Both the position numbers and the translations under genes were made by a program. Below the pieces are notes generated by a model that saw only the letters and a program-made list of their open reading frames with translations, was not told where the DNA came from and made no database searches. Of a DNA stretch of 33,013 nucleotides, positions 1 through 7,842 are shown in pieces. Origin of the DNA: a virus. Location of the stretch: positions 1 through 33,013 of the IMG/VR virus record IMGVR_UViG_3300010370_000132, one strand, 5' to 3'. Every line of letters begins with the position of its first letter. Positions within the stretch are counted from its first letter, which is position 1.

Positions 1-51
1 AGTCCCCAAAGGACACACACAAGCCGAATCTCAAAAATACGAGGTAATCTA
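1..51 (+). promoter_or_regulatory. gp32 leader with Shine-Dalgarno site
   Basis: This is the untranslated leader of the gp32 gene as far as the window shows it. A GAGG Shine-Dalgarno core at 41-44 lies seven bases before the ATG at 52 and fixes that start. I see no -10 or late-promoter motif here, so the promoter is probably upstream of the window. Confidence 0.55.
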
Positions 52-1002
52 ATGTCTTTCGCAGATCTTAAAAAACAATCTTCACTTGGTTCTCTTACTC
101 AAAAACTGGTAAAAGAAGTTGAGAAGATGAACACTAGTTCTAATGGCGCTGATGAGCGTCTTTGGAAACCAGAAATGGACAAAACTGGTAATGGTTATGC
201 AGTTATTCGTTTTCTCCCTGCTCCTGAAGGAGAAGATCTTCCTTGGGTGAAAATGTACTCTCACGGATTCCAAGGTCCTGGTGGTTGGTATATTGAAAAT
301 TCTTTGACCACTCTTGGTCAAAAGGATCCCGTTTCCGAATACAATCGTGGACTCTGGAATAGTGGCAACGAAAAGGATAAAGAAACTGTCCGTAAGCAGA
401 AGCGTAAACTGTCTTACTATTCCAACATCTATGTTGTAAAGGATCCCGCAAACCCTTCAAATGAGGGTAAAGTATTCCTCTTCAAATATGGTGCTAAAAT
501 CTTTGATAAGGTTATGGCAGCAATGCAACCTGAGTTTGAAGATGAAGAACCCATCAACCCCTTTGACTTCTGGCAAGGTGCAAACTTCAAACTGAAGATT
601 CGTAAGGTTGATGGTTATTGGAATTATGATAAGTCTGAGTTTGATCGCGTCTCACCTCTTCTTGAGGATGATGATGCTCTAGAAGGTGTATGGAAGAAGG
701 AATATTCGCTGCAAAGTTTGCTAGCACCTTCTGAGTTTAAAACCTTTGAAGAACTTCAGAAGCGTCTTGATTATGTTCTTGGTAAGAAGGGCACTCCTAA
801 GTATCAAGATCCTGATGAGTATGAAGAGGAAGATACCACCCGTGGTTCCTTCAAACCAGATTTTGGTTCTCGTCAAACTCAAGAGAGTGAACTCCCAGAA
901 GATTTGAGTGCTCAACTTGAATCTCTGAGTTCTTCAAAATCTTCTTCTGATGATGAAGATGATGATGCTCTTAGTTACTTCCAGCGTCTTGCTGAAAGTT
1001 GA
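52..1002 (+). CDS. 32: gp32 single-stranded DNA-binding protein
   Basis: This is the T4-type helix-destabilising protein that coats ssDNA during replication, recombination and repair and recruits other replisome proteins. The 316-residue length is close to T4 gp32 (301). It has a basic N-terminal part (about residues 1-30) suited to cooperative binding, an OB-fold core with the family-like stretches HGF...GGWYIE and NIYVVKDPANPSNEGKVF, and a very acidic serine/aspartate tail (about 280-310) that in T4 docks partner proteins. The protein contains no cysteine, so the zinc ligands of T4 gp32 (three Cys and one His) are not conserved; only the His of the HGF motif remains. Arginine codons are almost all CGN, unlike the neighbouring structural genes, which favour AGA. 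The gene runs tail-to-tail into gp53, with nine bases between the stop codons. The identification is confident. Confidence 0.95.
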   Translation: MSFADLKKQSSLGSLTQKLVKEVEKMNTSSNGADERLWKPEMDKTGNGYAVIRFLPAPEGEDLPWVKMYSHGFQGPGGWYIENSLTTLGQKDPVSEYNRGLWNSGNEKDKETVRKQKRKLSYYSNIYVVKDPANPSNEGKVFLFKYGAKIFDKVMAAMQPEFEDEEPINPFDFWQGANFKLKIRKVDGYWNYDKSEFDRVSPLLEDDDALEGVWKKEYSLQSLLAPSEFKTFEELQKRLDYVLGKKGTPKYQDPDEYEEEDTTRGSFKPDFGSRQTQESELPEDLSAQLESLSSSKSSSDDEDDDALSYFQRLAES

Positions 1003-1011
1003 TCAAGTAAA

Positions 1012-3393
1012 TCAATTATATAAACGAGGATTATCTCCTCTCTTAAGGGTTCTGGACACATATTGTTCAGAACCTTCTTTGTATTCCATGATGTTCTCAA
1101 TATCATCAAGAACCATAGTTAAGTATTCTGGTTTTAGAACATAGATATTTCTTTTTTCGTTCTCAATACGTTCTTCGTATTGGAAGTTTGTTACTGGAAT
1201 ACAAGATTCTTTACCACTAACCTCTAAAAGTTCTCCTGCTCTGGTATCAAAGTAAACTGTTCCGTAACTAATTCTCTTTCTCCAGTTGTACCCATCATAT
1301 TTCCACTCTTGTCCAGATCGTTCAAACACCTCATTAACTTGAGGTTCATATAAATTACCAGGTTTACTAAAAATGAGGTCTGGAGGATTATTATATCCTC
1401 TGCCAGGATTTTTGAGTGTAATTTCAATTATTTCTCCATCTTCTGTTTTTACTTCTCCAGTCGCTGTGATTGGTGGAAGAGGATTTTCGATTACAGCAGT
1501 TGGTGCTGTTCTATAATTGTATCCACGATCTACCATGACAACTTCAGAGACGCCACCGTTAAGAATTAATACATATCCAGTTGCAGTTCTATGTGGAATT
1601 GGTGGTTGAATGTAAATGTTTGGTGGATTTGTTGAAGTATAACCTGCACCCGCCTTTGTAACTGTAATACTGACAATTTTTTCAGATGTGGTACTTCCAA
1701 CTCCTACAGTTGCCGTTGCTGTTGCAGTAATATCGGTGCTGTAACGATATAATTTTCTATTGCTAGATCCACCAACAATAAAGAAGGTTTCTGATGGATT
1801 TGCATAAGCATCCATTGGAATAGTGTCTCCACTATCTGTTTGAATATTACGAGAACCTAATAGAGTAAATGTATTTAAATCCCAGTTTGCACCTAGATCC
1901 AAAACATGCATTTGCCTAGTATCAGTTCCAGATACATACAGTTTAGTTCCATCATCTTTAAATGCAAAACCACGAATAGAAGTTTCTCCAGTTAATACCT
2001 GCATATTAACTTGCTGTGATGGAAGGGGTCTTAAGGTGTTTATATTCCATTCAGTTAGTAATTCATATTTTTTAATAGTATCTGGATCTTGGGTATCAAT
2101 AATGAATAAATGTGTTCCATCATCCTGTATTCTGATTCCAGAAGAGGTTGGCATACTGATAGCACCCGCTACTGTTGCGGTGCTGATATCCCACTCTGTT
2201 GATAAATCATATTGTGCAATTTTAAAACCAGAACCTGTTAATCCACAGACATACATTCTAGTGCCATCTGGTTTAAATTCTATTCCAGTTAAGTATAAGA
2301 AGGATACACCACCAAAGTTTAATGTACGAGTTGCAACTAATGTACCACTTGTTATATTGTATGGGGATGATAATTCATAATATTCGACAACACCATTAGT
2401 GTAAGTGTTTGCACCATGACAAGTATATACTCTTATTCCAAGAGCATCCATGAAAAATCCTTCAAACCCAGATCCTACAGTAAAGTTAGAATCAGTGATG
2501 AATAATGCACTGCTAATAACATCGGGTGGTGGATCAATCGTAATTAATGGAGTAAATGTATAACCATCTCCTCGATTTGAAATTGTTATAGAAGTTATTG
2601 AACCACCAACACTAATAACTGGAGTTAATTGTGCAGTAATTGTTGGTGGTGGGTCACTAAATGTAATTGTTGGTTGGAATGTATAACCAGTTCCAGCATC
2701 TATAATTGTAATTGCACCAACTTCTCTATCATCTGGAGGAACATTAAGTTCTACAGACACTATTCCTTTTCTTGGATTTGGTGGTGCAGTAATTGATACC
2801 GAGGCAATTCCAGTGTATCCTGCTCCAGGACTTGTTAATGTTAATTGAGTAACTGTTCCTGATACGGCATCAACAGATGCCGTTCCTGCTGCAAAAATTC
2901 CAGGAATCACAGTGGGTAATTGTACATTAAAATCTAATTCTACTTCGTATTCAGGTGCTTTAAAAAATCCCTCATTAACTTCTTTACCACCTTCTACGAT
3001 GATATATCCCGCCCTTGTTTTAACTTCACTGGTTTCATAATGGTGAATTCCTGAGTATAAATTTTCATAACTTCCATATTTTTGTAAAAGATGCTCATTA
3101 AAGGCGTATTGAGTCTTTGGCCATTCTTCATAAACATTATTAATATTATTTGCTGTTAAAACTAACCAATCTAGAGTGGGATCTTTATAAAATAAATCAG
3201 CTACTTGGTCGGGTCTTTCATCACCACGAATTGTATATTTTTCAAAATAAGAAATATTTTGAAAAATATCCTCTCGTATTTTAGATCTTTTAAAAAGATT
3301 TTTTACGGTAGTATAATCTGATATGGAATTTCTTTCTAAATCAATTGCAGCATATTCAAAATCTGGAATTTGTTTAAAATATTCTCTGGTCAT
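1012..3393 (-). CDS. 53: gp53-like baseplate wedge protein with large inserted domains
   Basis: The first 155 residues look like T4-type gp53, the wedge protein that lets wedges join around the hub; stretches such as DYTTVKNLFKR, DPTLDWLVLTANNI and the YGSYENLY region are typical of cyanophage gp53. The last about 100 residues (690-793) finish this core. Between them lies an insert of about 520 residues that T4 gp53 (about 196 residues) lacks. It has three GxGYT-type beta modules (about 165-290), a propeller-like region (about 297-553) with repeats of the form FxxDGTxLYV...W(D/N)(I/L)xT, and three more GxGY-like modules (about 560-680). It is the last gene of the minus-strand block gp4, possible gp2, gp48, gp53, and starts four bases after the gp48 stop. 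The gp53 identity is strong. The inserted domains' role is unknown; surface exposure and host binding are inferences. Confidence 0.88.
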   Translation of the reverse strand: MTREYFKQIPDFEYAAIDLERNSISDYTTVKNLFKRSKIREDIFQNISYFEKYTIRGDERPDQVADLFYKDPTLDWLVLTANNINNVYEEWPKTQYAFNEHLLQKYGSYENLYSGIHHYETSEVKTRAGYIIVEGGKEVNEGFFKAPEYEVELDFNVQLPTVIPGIFAAGTASVDAVSGTVTQLTLTSPGAGYTGIASVSITAPPNPRKGIVSVELNVPPDDREVGAITIIDAGTGYTFQPTITFSDPPPTITAQLTPVISVGGSITSITISNRGDGYTFTPLITIDPPPDVISSALFITDSNFTVGSGFEGFFMDALGIRVYTCHGANTYTNGVVEYYELSSPYNITSGTLVATRTLNFGGVSFLYLTGIEFKPDGTRMYVCGLTGSGFKIAQYDLSTEWDISTATVAGAISMPTSSGIRIQDDGTHLFIIDTQDPDTIKKYELLTEWNINTLRPLPSQQVNMQVLTGETSIRGFAFKDDGTKLYVSGTDTRQMHVLDLGANWDLNTFTLLGSRNIQTDSGDTIPMDAYANPSETFFIVGGSSNRKLYRYSTDITATATATVGVGSTTSEKIVSITVTKAGAGYTSTNPPNIYIQPPIPHRTATGYVLILNGGVSEVVMVDRGYNYRTAPTAVIENPLPPITATGEVKTEDGEIIEITLKNPGRGYNNPPDLIFSKPGNLYEPQVNEVFERSGQEWKYDGYNWRKRISYGTVYFDTRAGELLEVSGKESCIPVTNFQYEERIENEKRNIYVLKPEYLTMVLDDIENIMEYKEGSEQYVSRTLKRGDNPRLYN

Positions 3394-3397
3394 TTCT

Positions 3398-4849
3398 TTA
3401 ATATCCTATTAGGTGATCCTTAGCGTTCTCGTCATCATAATCTTTTGCATACACTGGTTCTAATTCCATAAACTGTAGTGACAAATTATAAGAAACCATT
3501 GCGCCATCTTCAAATGACATGTAACTTCCATCGGGTGTGTAATCAACATTACATGCTTGAAGGGCACAATCTTTAATCAAACCTATACCAGGATGACCTT
3601 TTGTTCCATTGTAATAATAGTCAATGTTAAAAATTTTAGGTGCTTTTAAATACAATCCACTTGTTTCTGTTTGTGGGGCCATATTACGTTTAAAAAATCC
3701 AATAATTTGCCTAACGATTTTAGACTCAGTATCTGATCTGGGAGTTAGTTTAAAATTAAAACTAAAAGATCTAAGTTGAGGACCCTGGAACAATAACTCA
3801 GTATTTGGATTAAATACTGCTCCTGATACTTTTGATAAAACTTGTGTTCCTATTGCTTGTTCAGTGAAGTATGCAATGATTGCTTTTTCTACTGAACCTT
3901 GCATATTTTGTTGTGTACTTTTGTCCAAAGCTTCTTTAAGACTACCAATAAATGCTGATCCACCTCCAGTAATTCCAGATATTGCTAAGTTTGCTCCAAT
4001 TATTTGAGCTGGATTAAAAGTTTCTTCATTCCATCCAACTGTATTTGCATCACTTATAGCCGATTGAATTGGTAAAATTACTGATTCCTCTGTTTGAGCA
4101 TTTTTGCTAGACCTCTCTCCAGGTACGAAAGTAGTTGTGTTAAGATTTTTATTCCCATATGTTTTAGATGAAAATTTAACATAATCCATATTGTCTGGGA
4201 ATGATTCTGGATACTTGAGTCCAGCGGCAGCAGCTTTTCTGGGTGATGCTGCTTCACCTGTTATGCTTAAAGCAAGACTGGAAAGACTAGTTAATGATTG
4301 TGCTACTTGATCACGAGTTCCAGATACGTCTGCTTCTCCTCCAGAACGACCAGGGAGAGCACCTGCTCCTGGGGGGCGAGGTAAGTTTCCTGAAGATCCT
4401 CCTCCCTGAACACCTTGACCTGACAAAACACGGGATACTGAATCTTGGTCATATGATGCTCCTGCTGCCCTTAGTCCGCTTGATACTGTACTATTTGTTA
4501 CCGATTCTAATGGTGTTGCTGCAGCGCCATTATTTGCTATGCTATCTGCAAATGCTCTTCCGTATTCGCTGGTAGCAAAGGGTGTTGGCACCCAAACATT
4601 ACTATCTCCTCTTCTTGTTGCTATAACTCTGTCATAATTCAAATTTCCTTGTGCATCTAATGCATAGGCTTGTGTTAATCCAGTTTTCTGTACGGTAACA
4701 GTTTGAACTCTTACCTGTGGACCTTGTGCTGCATTTAGAGAAGATGTATTTCTTGGTACGTTAATAGTTGGACTAACCCATAATGACGTATTGCCAAGGT
4801 TCGCGGGGTTATTTAGTATTTGATTTGCTGTTAATGTTCGCACCGACAT
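3398..4849 (-). CDS. 48: gp48-like baseplate tail-tube cap protein
   Basis: This is the probable tail-tube-associated baseplate protein, which with gp54 forms the platform on which the tube polymerises. The C-terminal half carries the tube-fold signature seen in T4 gp48: a strand reading LRSFSFNFKLTPRSDTES, then a helix and a final strand region (YNLSLQFMELEPVYA). The N-terminal half, rich in Ser, Gly and Ala, looks flexible, including a low-complexity GGGSSGNLPRPPGAGALPGR segment around residues 150-170. At 483 residues it is longer than T4 gp48 (about 364). It sits between the possible gp2-like gene and gp53, with spacers of three and four bases, so it is part of one co-transcribed unit. 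Another tube-fold baseplate protein is possible but less likely given the gp53 neighbour. Confidence 0.8.
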   Translation of the reverse strand: MSVRTLTANQILNNPANLGNTSLWVSPTINVPRNTSSLNAAQGPQVRVQTVTVQKTGLTQAYALDAQGNLNYDRVIATRRGDSNVWVPTPFATSEYGRAFADSIANNGAAATPLESVTNSTVSSGLRAAGASYDQDSVSRVLSGQGVQGGGSSGNLPRPPGAGALPGRSGGEADVSGTRDQVAQSLTSLSSLALSITGEAASPRKAAAAGLKYPESFPDNMDYVKFSSKTYGNKNLNTTTFVPGERSSKNAQTEESVILPIQSAISDANTVGWNEETFNPAQIIGANLAISGITGGGSAFIGSLKEALDKSTQQNMQGSVEKAIIAYFTEQAIGTQVLSKVSGAVFNPNTELLFQGPQLRSFSFNFKLTPRSDTESKIVRQIIGFFKRNMAPQTETSGLYLKAPKIFNIDYYYNGTKGHPGIGLIKDCALQACNVDYTPDGSYMSFEDGAMVSYNLSLQFMELEPVYAKDYDDENAKDHLIGY

Positions 4850-4852
4850 TTG

Positions 4853-5500
4853 TTAAGTTCCCTTAAAATCTTGGTCTTTTTGACCGTATCCTTTGTATAT
4901 TCTGGATCCTCTCAACATCCGTCTAAACGATTTGTTCGTTTGCTTCCAAATGTCTTCTAACATTAAATCTTTTTGTTCACCATTTATGACAGAAACAAAT
5001 CCTTCAATAGGCAAGTTGGCGGCAACAGACCACTCACTGAATGCAATATCTAAAAGAAGTCCATCAATTTGACTTATTATATATTTAGATATGGAACTAT
5101 ATGGTAATGTTAATTTGCCTTCTTTTAAATTCTCCAGGACTATCTTTCTTTTGATTGGGTGAATGTAATGCAAGTTACAACCAGTAAAAGATCTACCATC
5201 AAAAGAGATGACATAAACTAATGGAAATGGGTCAAATATTTTTACATCCTTTTTAAATGGTGGAGTGTATTCAAACATGTAAATATGTCCCTGTCTGGGA
5301 ACTCTTCTTAATAAATTCTCATCTTGGTCATCAGGATCTTCTTGTGCAGAATCTCTTTTTTCATCGAGTATGAATTTTTTTGGATTATTCAAATATTGTC
5401 GTGTCAATCTACGATATGCTCTTCTATAAAAAAACGGAGATCTACCCTCTTCTGCGTCTACCTCTTCTTTTAGTTCCTCAAAAAGAGTTTTTTTTGCCAT
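4853..5500 (-). CDS. Virion assembly protein, possibly gp2-like DNA end protector
   Basis: This is a 215-residue basic protein. The N-terminal 70 residues are charged and helical. The centre holds a beta-rich motif, GHIYMFEYTPP followed by FDPFPLVYVISFDGRSFTG, then LHYIHP (about 72-115). In my memory this pattern (tyrosine-proline, FPLV, G...N.HY) recurs in proteins annotated as DNA end protector in T4-like phages. T4 places gene 2 next to gene 4, which fits the gene order here. Its start codon overlaps the gp4 stop by one base (TAATG arrangement), so the two are translationally coupled. The family assignment is from memory and is tentative; an unassigned structural protein remains possible. 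Confidence 0.55.
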   Translation of the reverse strand: MAKKTLFEELKEEVDAEEGRSPFFYRRAYRRLTRQYLNNPKKFILDEKRDSAQEDPDDQDENLLRRVPRQGHIYMFEYTPPFKKDVKIFDPFPLVYVISFDGRSFTGCNLHYIHPIKRKIVLENLKEGKLTLPYSSISKYIISQIDGLLLDIAFSEWSVAANLPIEGFVSVINGEQKDLMLEDIWKQTNKSFRRMLRGSRIYKGYGQKDQDFKGT

Positions 5501-5943
5501 TACTTGATCCCTAGTTCGTCTTCTGTGATGATTTTAAATTCTAATCTTCTATCCTTACACCATTCTTCAGCAGCTCTCCATTTTGCTTTATTGACTTCAT
5601 AAGTTTTTGCTTCGTAAATAAAAGATTTTGTAACTCTGGACTTTCTTGTTGGTGGTAAAGTTTGTCTTTTTGGTTTTACTTCAACAACATAAGTTTTAAT
5701 TTGACCAGTAGATTCTTTTACCTTTATAATAAAATCTGGAAAATACCGATGAATTTTTTTGTCTAATGGAGATATGTAAGGTATATAAAATTCTTCACTT
5801 GCCCACTCAATTATATTCTCATTCAAGTCACACCAAGCACAAAATTTTCTCTCCCAACTGCTTCTACAAATAATATTATTGGGATTGCCTTTGTATTTTT
5901 GTGGATAAGATGGTCTATACTTACTTTTTATACTTTCGTTCAT
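5500..5943 (-). CDS. 4: gp4 head-completion nuclease
   Basis: This matches T4 gp4 in length (147 versus about 150 residues) and motifs: KYRPSYPQKYKGNP, the SSWERKFCAWCDLNENIIEWASEE stretch and the RYFPDF...VVEVKPK core. T4 gp4 is needed to finish the filled head before tail joining. A PD-(D/E)xK-type nuclease arrangement is visible, with Asp70 in PDF and Glu88-x-Lys90 in EVKPK, plus a conserved Glu31 in WERK. This suggests a TnsA-like endonuclease fold acting on packaged DNA ends. It is the first gene of the minus-strand unit, directly downstream of a divergent promoter spacer (5944-5984). The identification is confident; the nuclease role is inferred from the motif. Confidence 0.88.
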   Translation of the reverse strand: MNESIKSKYRPSYPQKYKGNPNNIICRSSWERKFCAWCDLNENIIEWASEEFYIPYISPLDKKIHRYFPDFIIKVKESTGQIKTYVVEVKPKRQTLPPTRKSRVTKSFIYEAKTYEVNKAKWRAAEEWCKDRRLEFKIITEDELGIK

Positions 5944-5961
5944 TAAGTATACTACATATAA

Positions 5962-5969
5962 TATAAACA
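5962..5969 (+). promoter_or_regulatory. Candidate late promoter (+ strand)
   Basis: TATAAACA matches the T4 late -10 consensus TATAAATA at seven of eight positions and lies 15 bases before the ATG of the gp54-like gene. It shares the 41-base divergent spacer with a similar site on the other strand. Late promoters of this phage group are recognised by a phage sigma factor (gp55), which is established for T4; its use here is inferred. Confidence 0.45.
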
Positions 5970-5977
5970 GTTAACTT

Positions 5978-5985
5978 TATTTAGA
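5978..5985 (-). promoter_or_regulatory. Candidate late promoter (- strand) for gp4 unit
   Basis: Read on the minus strand this is TCTAAATA, seven of eight matches to the T4 late consensus TATAAATA. It is 34 bases before the gp4 start codon, which leaves room for a start point and a short leader. It would drive gp4, the possible gp2, gp48 and gp53. It overlaps the first base of the divergent gp54-like gene. Confidence 0.42.
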
Positions 5986-6905
5986 TGGCAACGCCTCCAA
6001 TATCTTCTGGAGTTACGATGAATACTTTGAAGAGCAGGATTCTAAATCCTGCTTTAACTTCAATTTACTCTGTTATTATAGAGTCTCCTGCACAACCACA
6101 ACGACAGGGCAAATCTACTGGTATTCCTTTAGCAACATACTTTAAAAATGAGTTTGGATTAAATTATGATAAACAATTAATGGAATTGACTTGTCTTGAA
6201 GCTTCTCTTCCTGGATCTAGTCTTGCCACCATAGAGACTATGGATTATACTGGAGTTACTGAGAAACATGCATATCGTAGATTATATGATGACACTATAG
6301 ATTTTACTTTTTTAGTAACACAAACTGATAATTATCAACAAATTAGATTTTTTGATGCTTGGTTGAGATTTATTATCTTTGAGGAAGAAGGGAGAAATAT
6401 TAGTGAACCAAATTTTTATTCTAGAGTAAAATATCCAAAAGATTATCAAACGAATGTAACTATCACAAAGTTTGAAAAAAATCTTGGATCTGGAATTAAC
6501 GGAGCAGTACCACTTTTAACTTATAATTTTGTTGGTGCTTACCCAAAAGCAATTAATTCTGTGCCAGTATCTTACGACCAGCCTGATTTATTAAAAGTCA
6601 CTGTTTCATTTACATATACTCGTTATTATATTGATAAAATTATTTTTAGTGGCACACCAACGTCAGGTCAACCAAATTCAAATGCTCCTGGGGTTACTGA
6701 ATTGCAAGTTGTTCCTTTTGATGCTAATAATACCCGTGCTAGTTGGAGATATTCTCAGCAAGAATTGGATCAATTTAGAGGTGCTGCTGCATCGGCAAGT
6801 TTAGCTAGATCTCCGCTTGGATTGAGAGCATTAGAGGGAACTGCTAGATCATCAACTGCAAATCAAATCGGTGGAGAATCACTTAATAGAATTGCTGGGC
6901 AATAA
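5985..6905 (+). CDS. 54: gp54-like baseplate tail-tube initiator
   Basis: This 306-residue protein resembles T4 gp54 (320 residues), the baseplate protein from which tail-tube growth starts. Evidence for the tube-type fold is a central block with LPGSSL, a strand YDDTIDFTFLVTQTDNYQQIRFFDAWLRFI, a short aromatic segment, then VTITKFEKN and the late strand LLKVTVSFTYTRYYID. In T4 gp54 the matching elements read PLVISFRMD...MQDWVNAV and TTFNVTFAYRVM. The C-terminal 80 residues are a flexible Ala/Ser-rich tail. It opens the plus-strand late block and has no clear Shine-Dalgarno sequence. It could instead be another gp19/gp54-fold tube protein; its position opposite gp48 favours gp54. Confidence 0.65.
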   Translation: MATPPISSGVTMNTLKSRILNPALTSIYSVIIESPAQPQRQGKSTGIPLATYFKNEFGLNYDKQLMELTCLEASLPGSSLATIETMDYTGVTEKHAYRRLYDDTIDFTFLVTQTDNYQQIRFFDAWLRFIIFEEEGRNISEPNFYSRVKYPKDYQTNVTITKFEKNLGSGINGAVPLLTYNFVGAYPKAINSVPVSYDQPDLLKVTVSFTYTRYYIDKIIFSGTPTSGQPNSNAPGVTELQVVPFDANNTRASWRYSQQELDQFRGAAASASLARSPLGLRALEGTARSSTANQIGGESLNRIAGQ

Positions 6906-6943
6906 GAACTAAATAATAACACTGAAACCTATATCAGAATATC

Positions 6944-7663
6944 ATGCCTTTACCTAAGATATCTACGCCAACTTATGAACTTGAATTGCCATCAACTGGA
7001 AAACCAATTCAATATAGACCTTTTTTGGTAAGAGAAGAAAAACTTCTTGTTCTTGCCTTAGAGAGTGAAGACACAAAACAAATTACTACTGCAATCAAAA
7101 CAGTAATTAAAAATTGTGTCCTGACAAAAAGCGTTAAAGTAGAAGAACTTCCTACATTTGATATTGAGTATTTGTTTCTGAATATCCGAGGGAAGTCTGT
7201 AGGAGAAGATCTGGAAGTTAATGTAATTTGTCCAGATGATGAAGAGACTTTAGTCCCAGTTAAAATTAACATCGATGACATTGGTGTTAAGAAAAACGAT
7301 GAGCACAATAAACAAATCAAAGTTGACGATAGCATCATGATGGAAATGAAGTATCCATCTCTTGATCAGTTTATTAAAAACAATTTTGACTTTGCTTCTG
7401 GTGGGACAGTTGAGCAATCGTTTGATCTTATTGCTACCTGTATTGATCAAATTTATACTGAAGAAGAATCTTGGGCAACTTCAGACATCACTAAAAAAGA
7501 AGTTGTTGAATTCTTGGATCAAATGAATTCGTCTCAGTTTAAGCAAATTGAAAAATTCTTTGAGACCATGCCCAAGTTGTGTCATGAGATTACAGTTAAG
7601 AATCCTAAGACTGGGATTGAAAGTACTGTTGTTCTGGAGGGACTCTCAAGTTTTTTCGCATAG
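6944..7663 (+). CDS. 26: gp26-like baseplate hub / tail assembly protein
   Basis: This 239-residue protein fits the T4 gp26 family (Pfam T4_baseplate, as I recall it), which is needed for hub assembly. Visible features are the N-terminal LPSTGKPIQYRPFLVREEKLLVLALES motif typical of this family, an acidic middle with an ECPDDEET-like segment lacking metal-binding cysteines, and a helical C-terminal part. T4 gp26 is 208 residues. The gene ends SSFFA-stop, and the TTTTTTC in those codons is a canonical -1 slippery heptamer, so a longer 299-residue product joined to the next reading frame is likely made as well (see the entry at 7651). In this respect it looks like the G protein of the lambda G/GT chaperone pair. 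gp26 identity is strong; the frameshift is inferred from sequence. Confidence 0.85.
   Translation: MPLPKISTPTYELELPSTGKPIQYRPFLVREEKLLVLALESEDTKQITTAIKTVIKNCVLTKSVKVEELPTFDIEYLFLNIRGKSVGEDLEVNVICPDDEETLVPVKINIDDIGVKKNDEHNKQIKVDDSIMMEMKYPSLDQFIKNNFDFASGGTVEQSFDLIATCIDQIYTEEESWATSDITKKEVVEFLDQMNSSQFKQIEKFFETMPKLCHEITVKNPKTGIESTVVLEGLSSFFA
7636..7657 (+). promoter_or_regulatory. Candidate programmed -1 frameshift cassette
   Basis: In the gp26 frame the bases T TTT TTC (7651-7657) form an X XXY YYZ heptamer. Ten bases upstream sits GGAGG (7636-7640), an internal Shine-Dalgarno-like sequence at the spacing that stimulates -1 slippage in E. coli dnaX. Slipping back one base reads on through CGC ATA GCC CTC TCT CAC into the 55-residue downstream frame, which is open from 7621 to the stop at 7842. 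The zero-frame stop lies only one codon after the heptamer. I see no strong downstream hairpin. Confidence 0.6.
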
Positions 7664-7674
7664 CCCTCTCTCAC

Positions 7675-7842
7675 ATGGATTTAGAGAATTATTATAAATT
7701 GAATTTTGCTTTAATGCAGTATCATAAATATTCATTAACTGAAATTGAAAATCTAATGCCATGGGAGCGAGATGTATATGTTGCTCTGTTGAAGGCTCAT
7801 TTAGAAGAAGAGAAATTAAAGCAACAACAAAATGGCGGATAA
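7675..7842 (+). CDS. Small tail-assembly ORF, probable gp26 frameshift extension
   Basis: This 55-residue frame begins MDLENYYKLNFALMQYH and contains the segment LTEIENLMPWERDVYVALL, the helix-plus-aromatic pattern (W-E-x-x-x-Y) found in short tail-assembly proteins next to gp26/gp51 genes and in the T part of lambda-type GT chaperones. It ends in a Lys/Gln-rich helix. No Shine-Dalgarno sequence lies within 20 bases of the ATG, and its frame is open back through the end of gp26, so it is probably translated mainly by -1 frameshifting from gp26. It overlaps the next gene by 11 bases. It may correspond to gp51, but T4 gp51 is far longer (249 residues), so I give no symbol. Confidence 0.65.
   Translation: MDLENYYKLNFALMQYHKYSLTEIENLMPWERDVYVALLKAHLEEEKLKQQQNGG

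Noticed and set aside
1023-1045. Hairpin GAGGA-TTATC-TCCTC after gp32
   Set aside because: Five-pair stem without a T-run, inside the gp53 coding end; not convincing as a terminator.
2036-2380. 114-residue plus-strand frame inside gp53
   Set aside because: It is antisense to the propeller repeats and is explained by their codon pattern.
6908-6915. Late-promoter-like ACTAAATA before gp26
   Set aside because: Only six of eight matches, common in AT-rich spacers; not enough to list.
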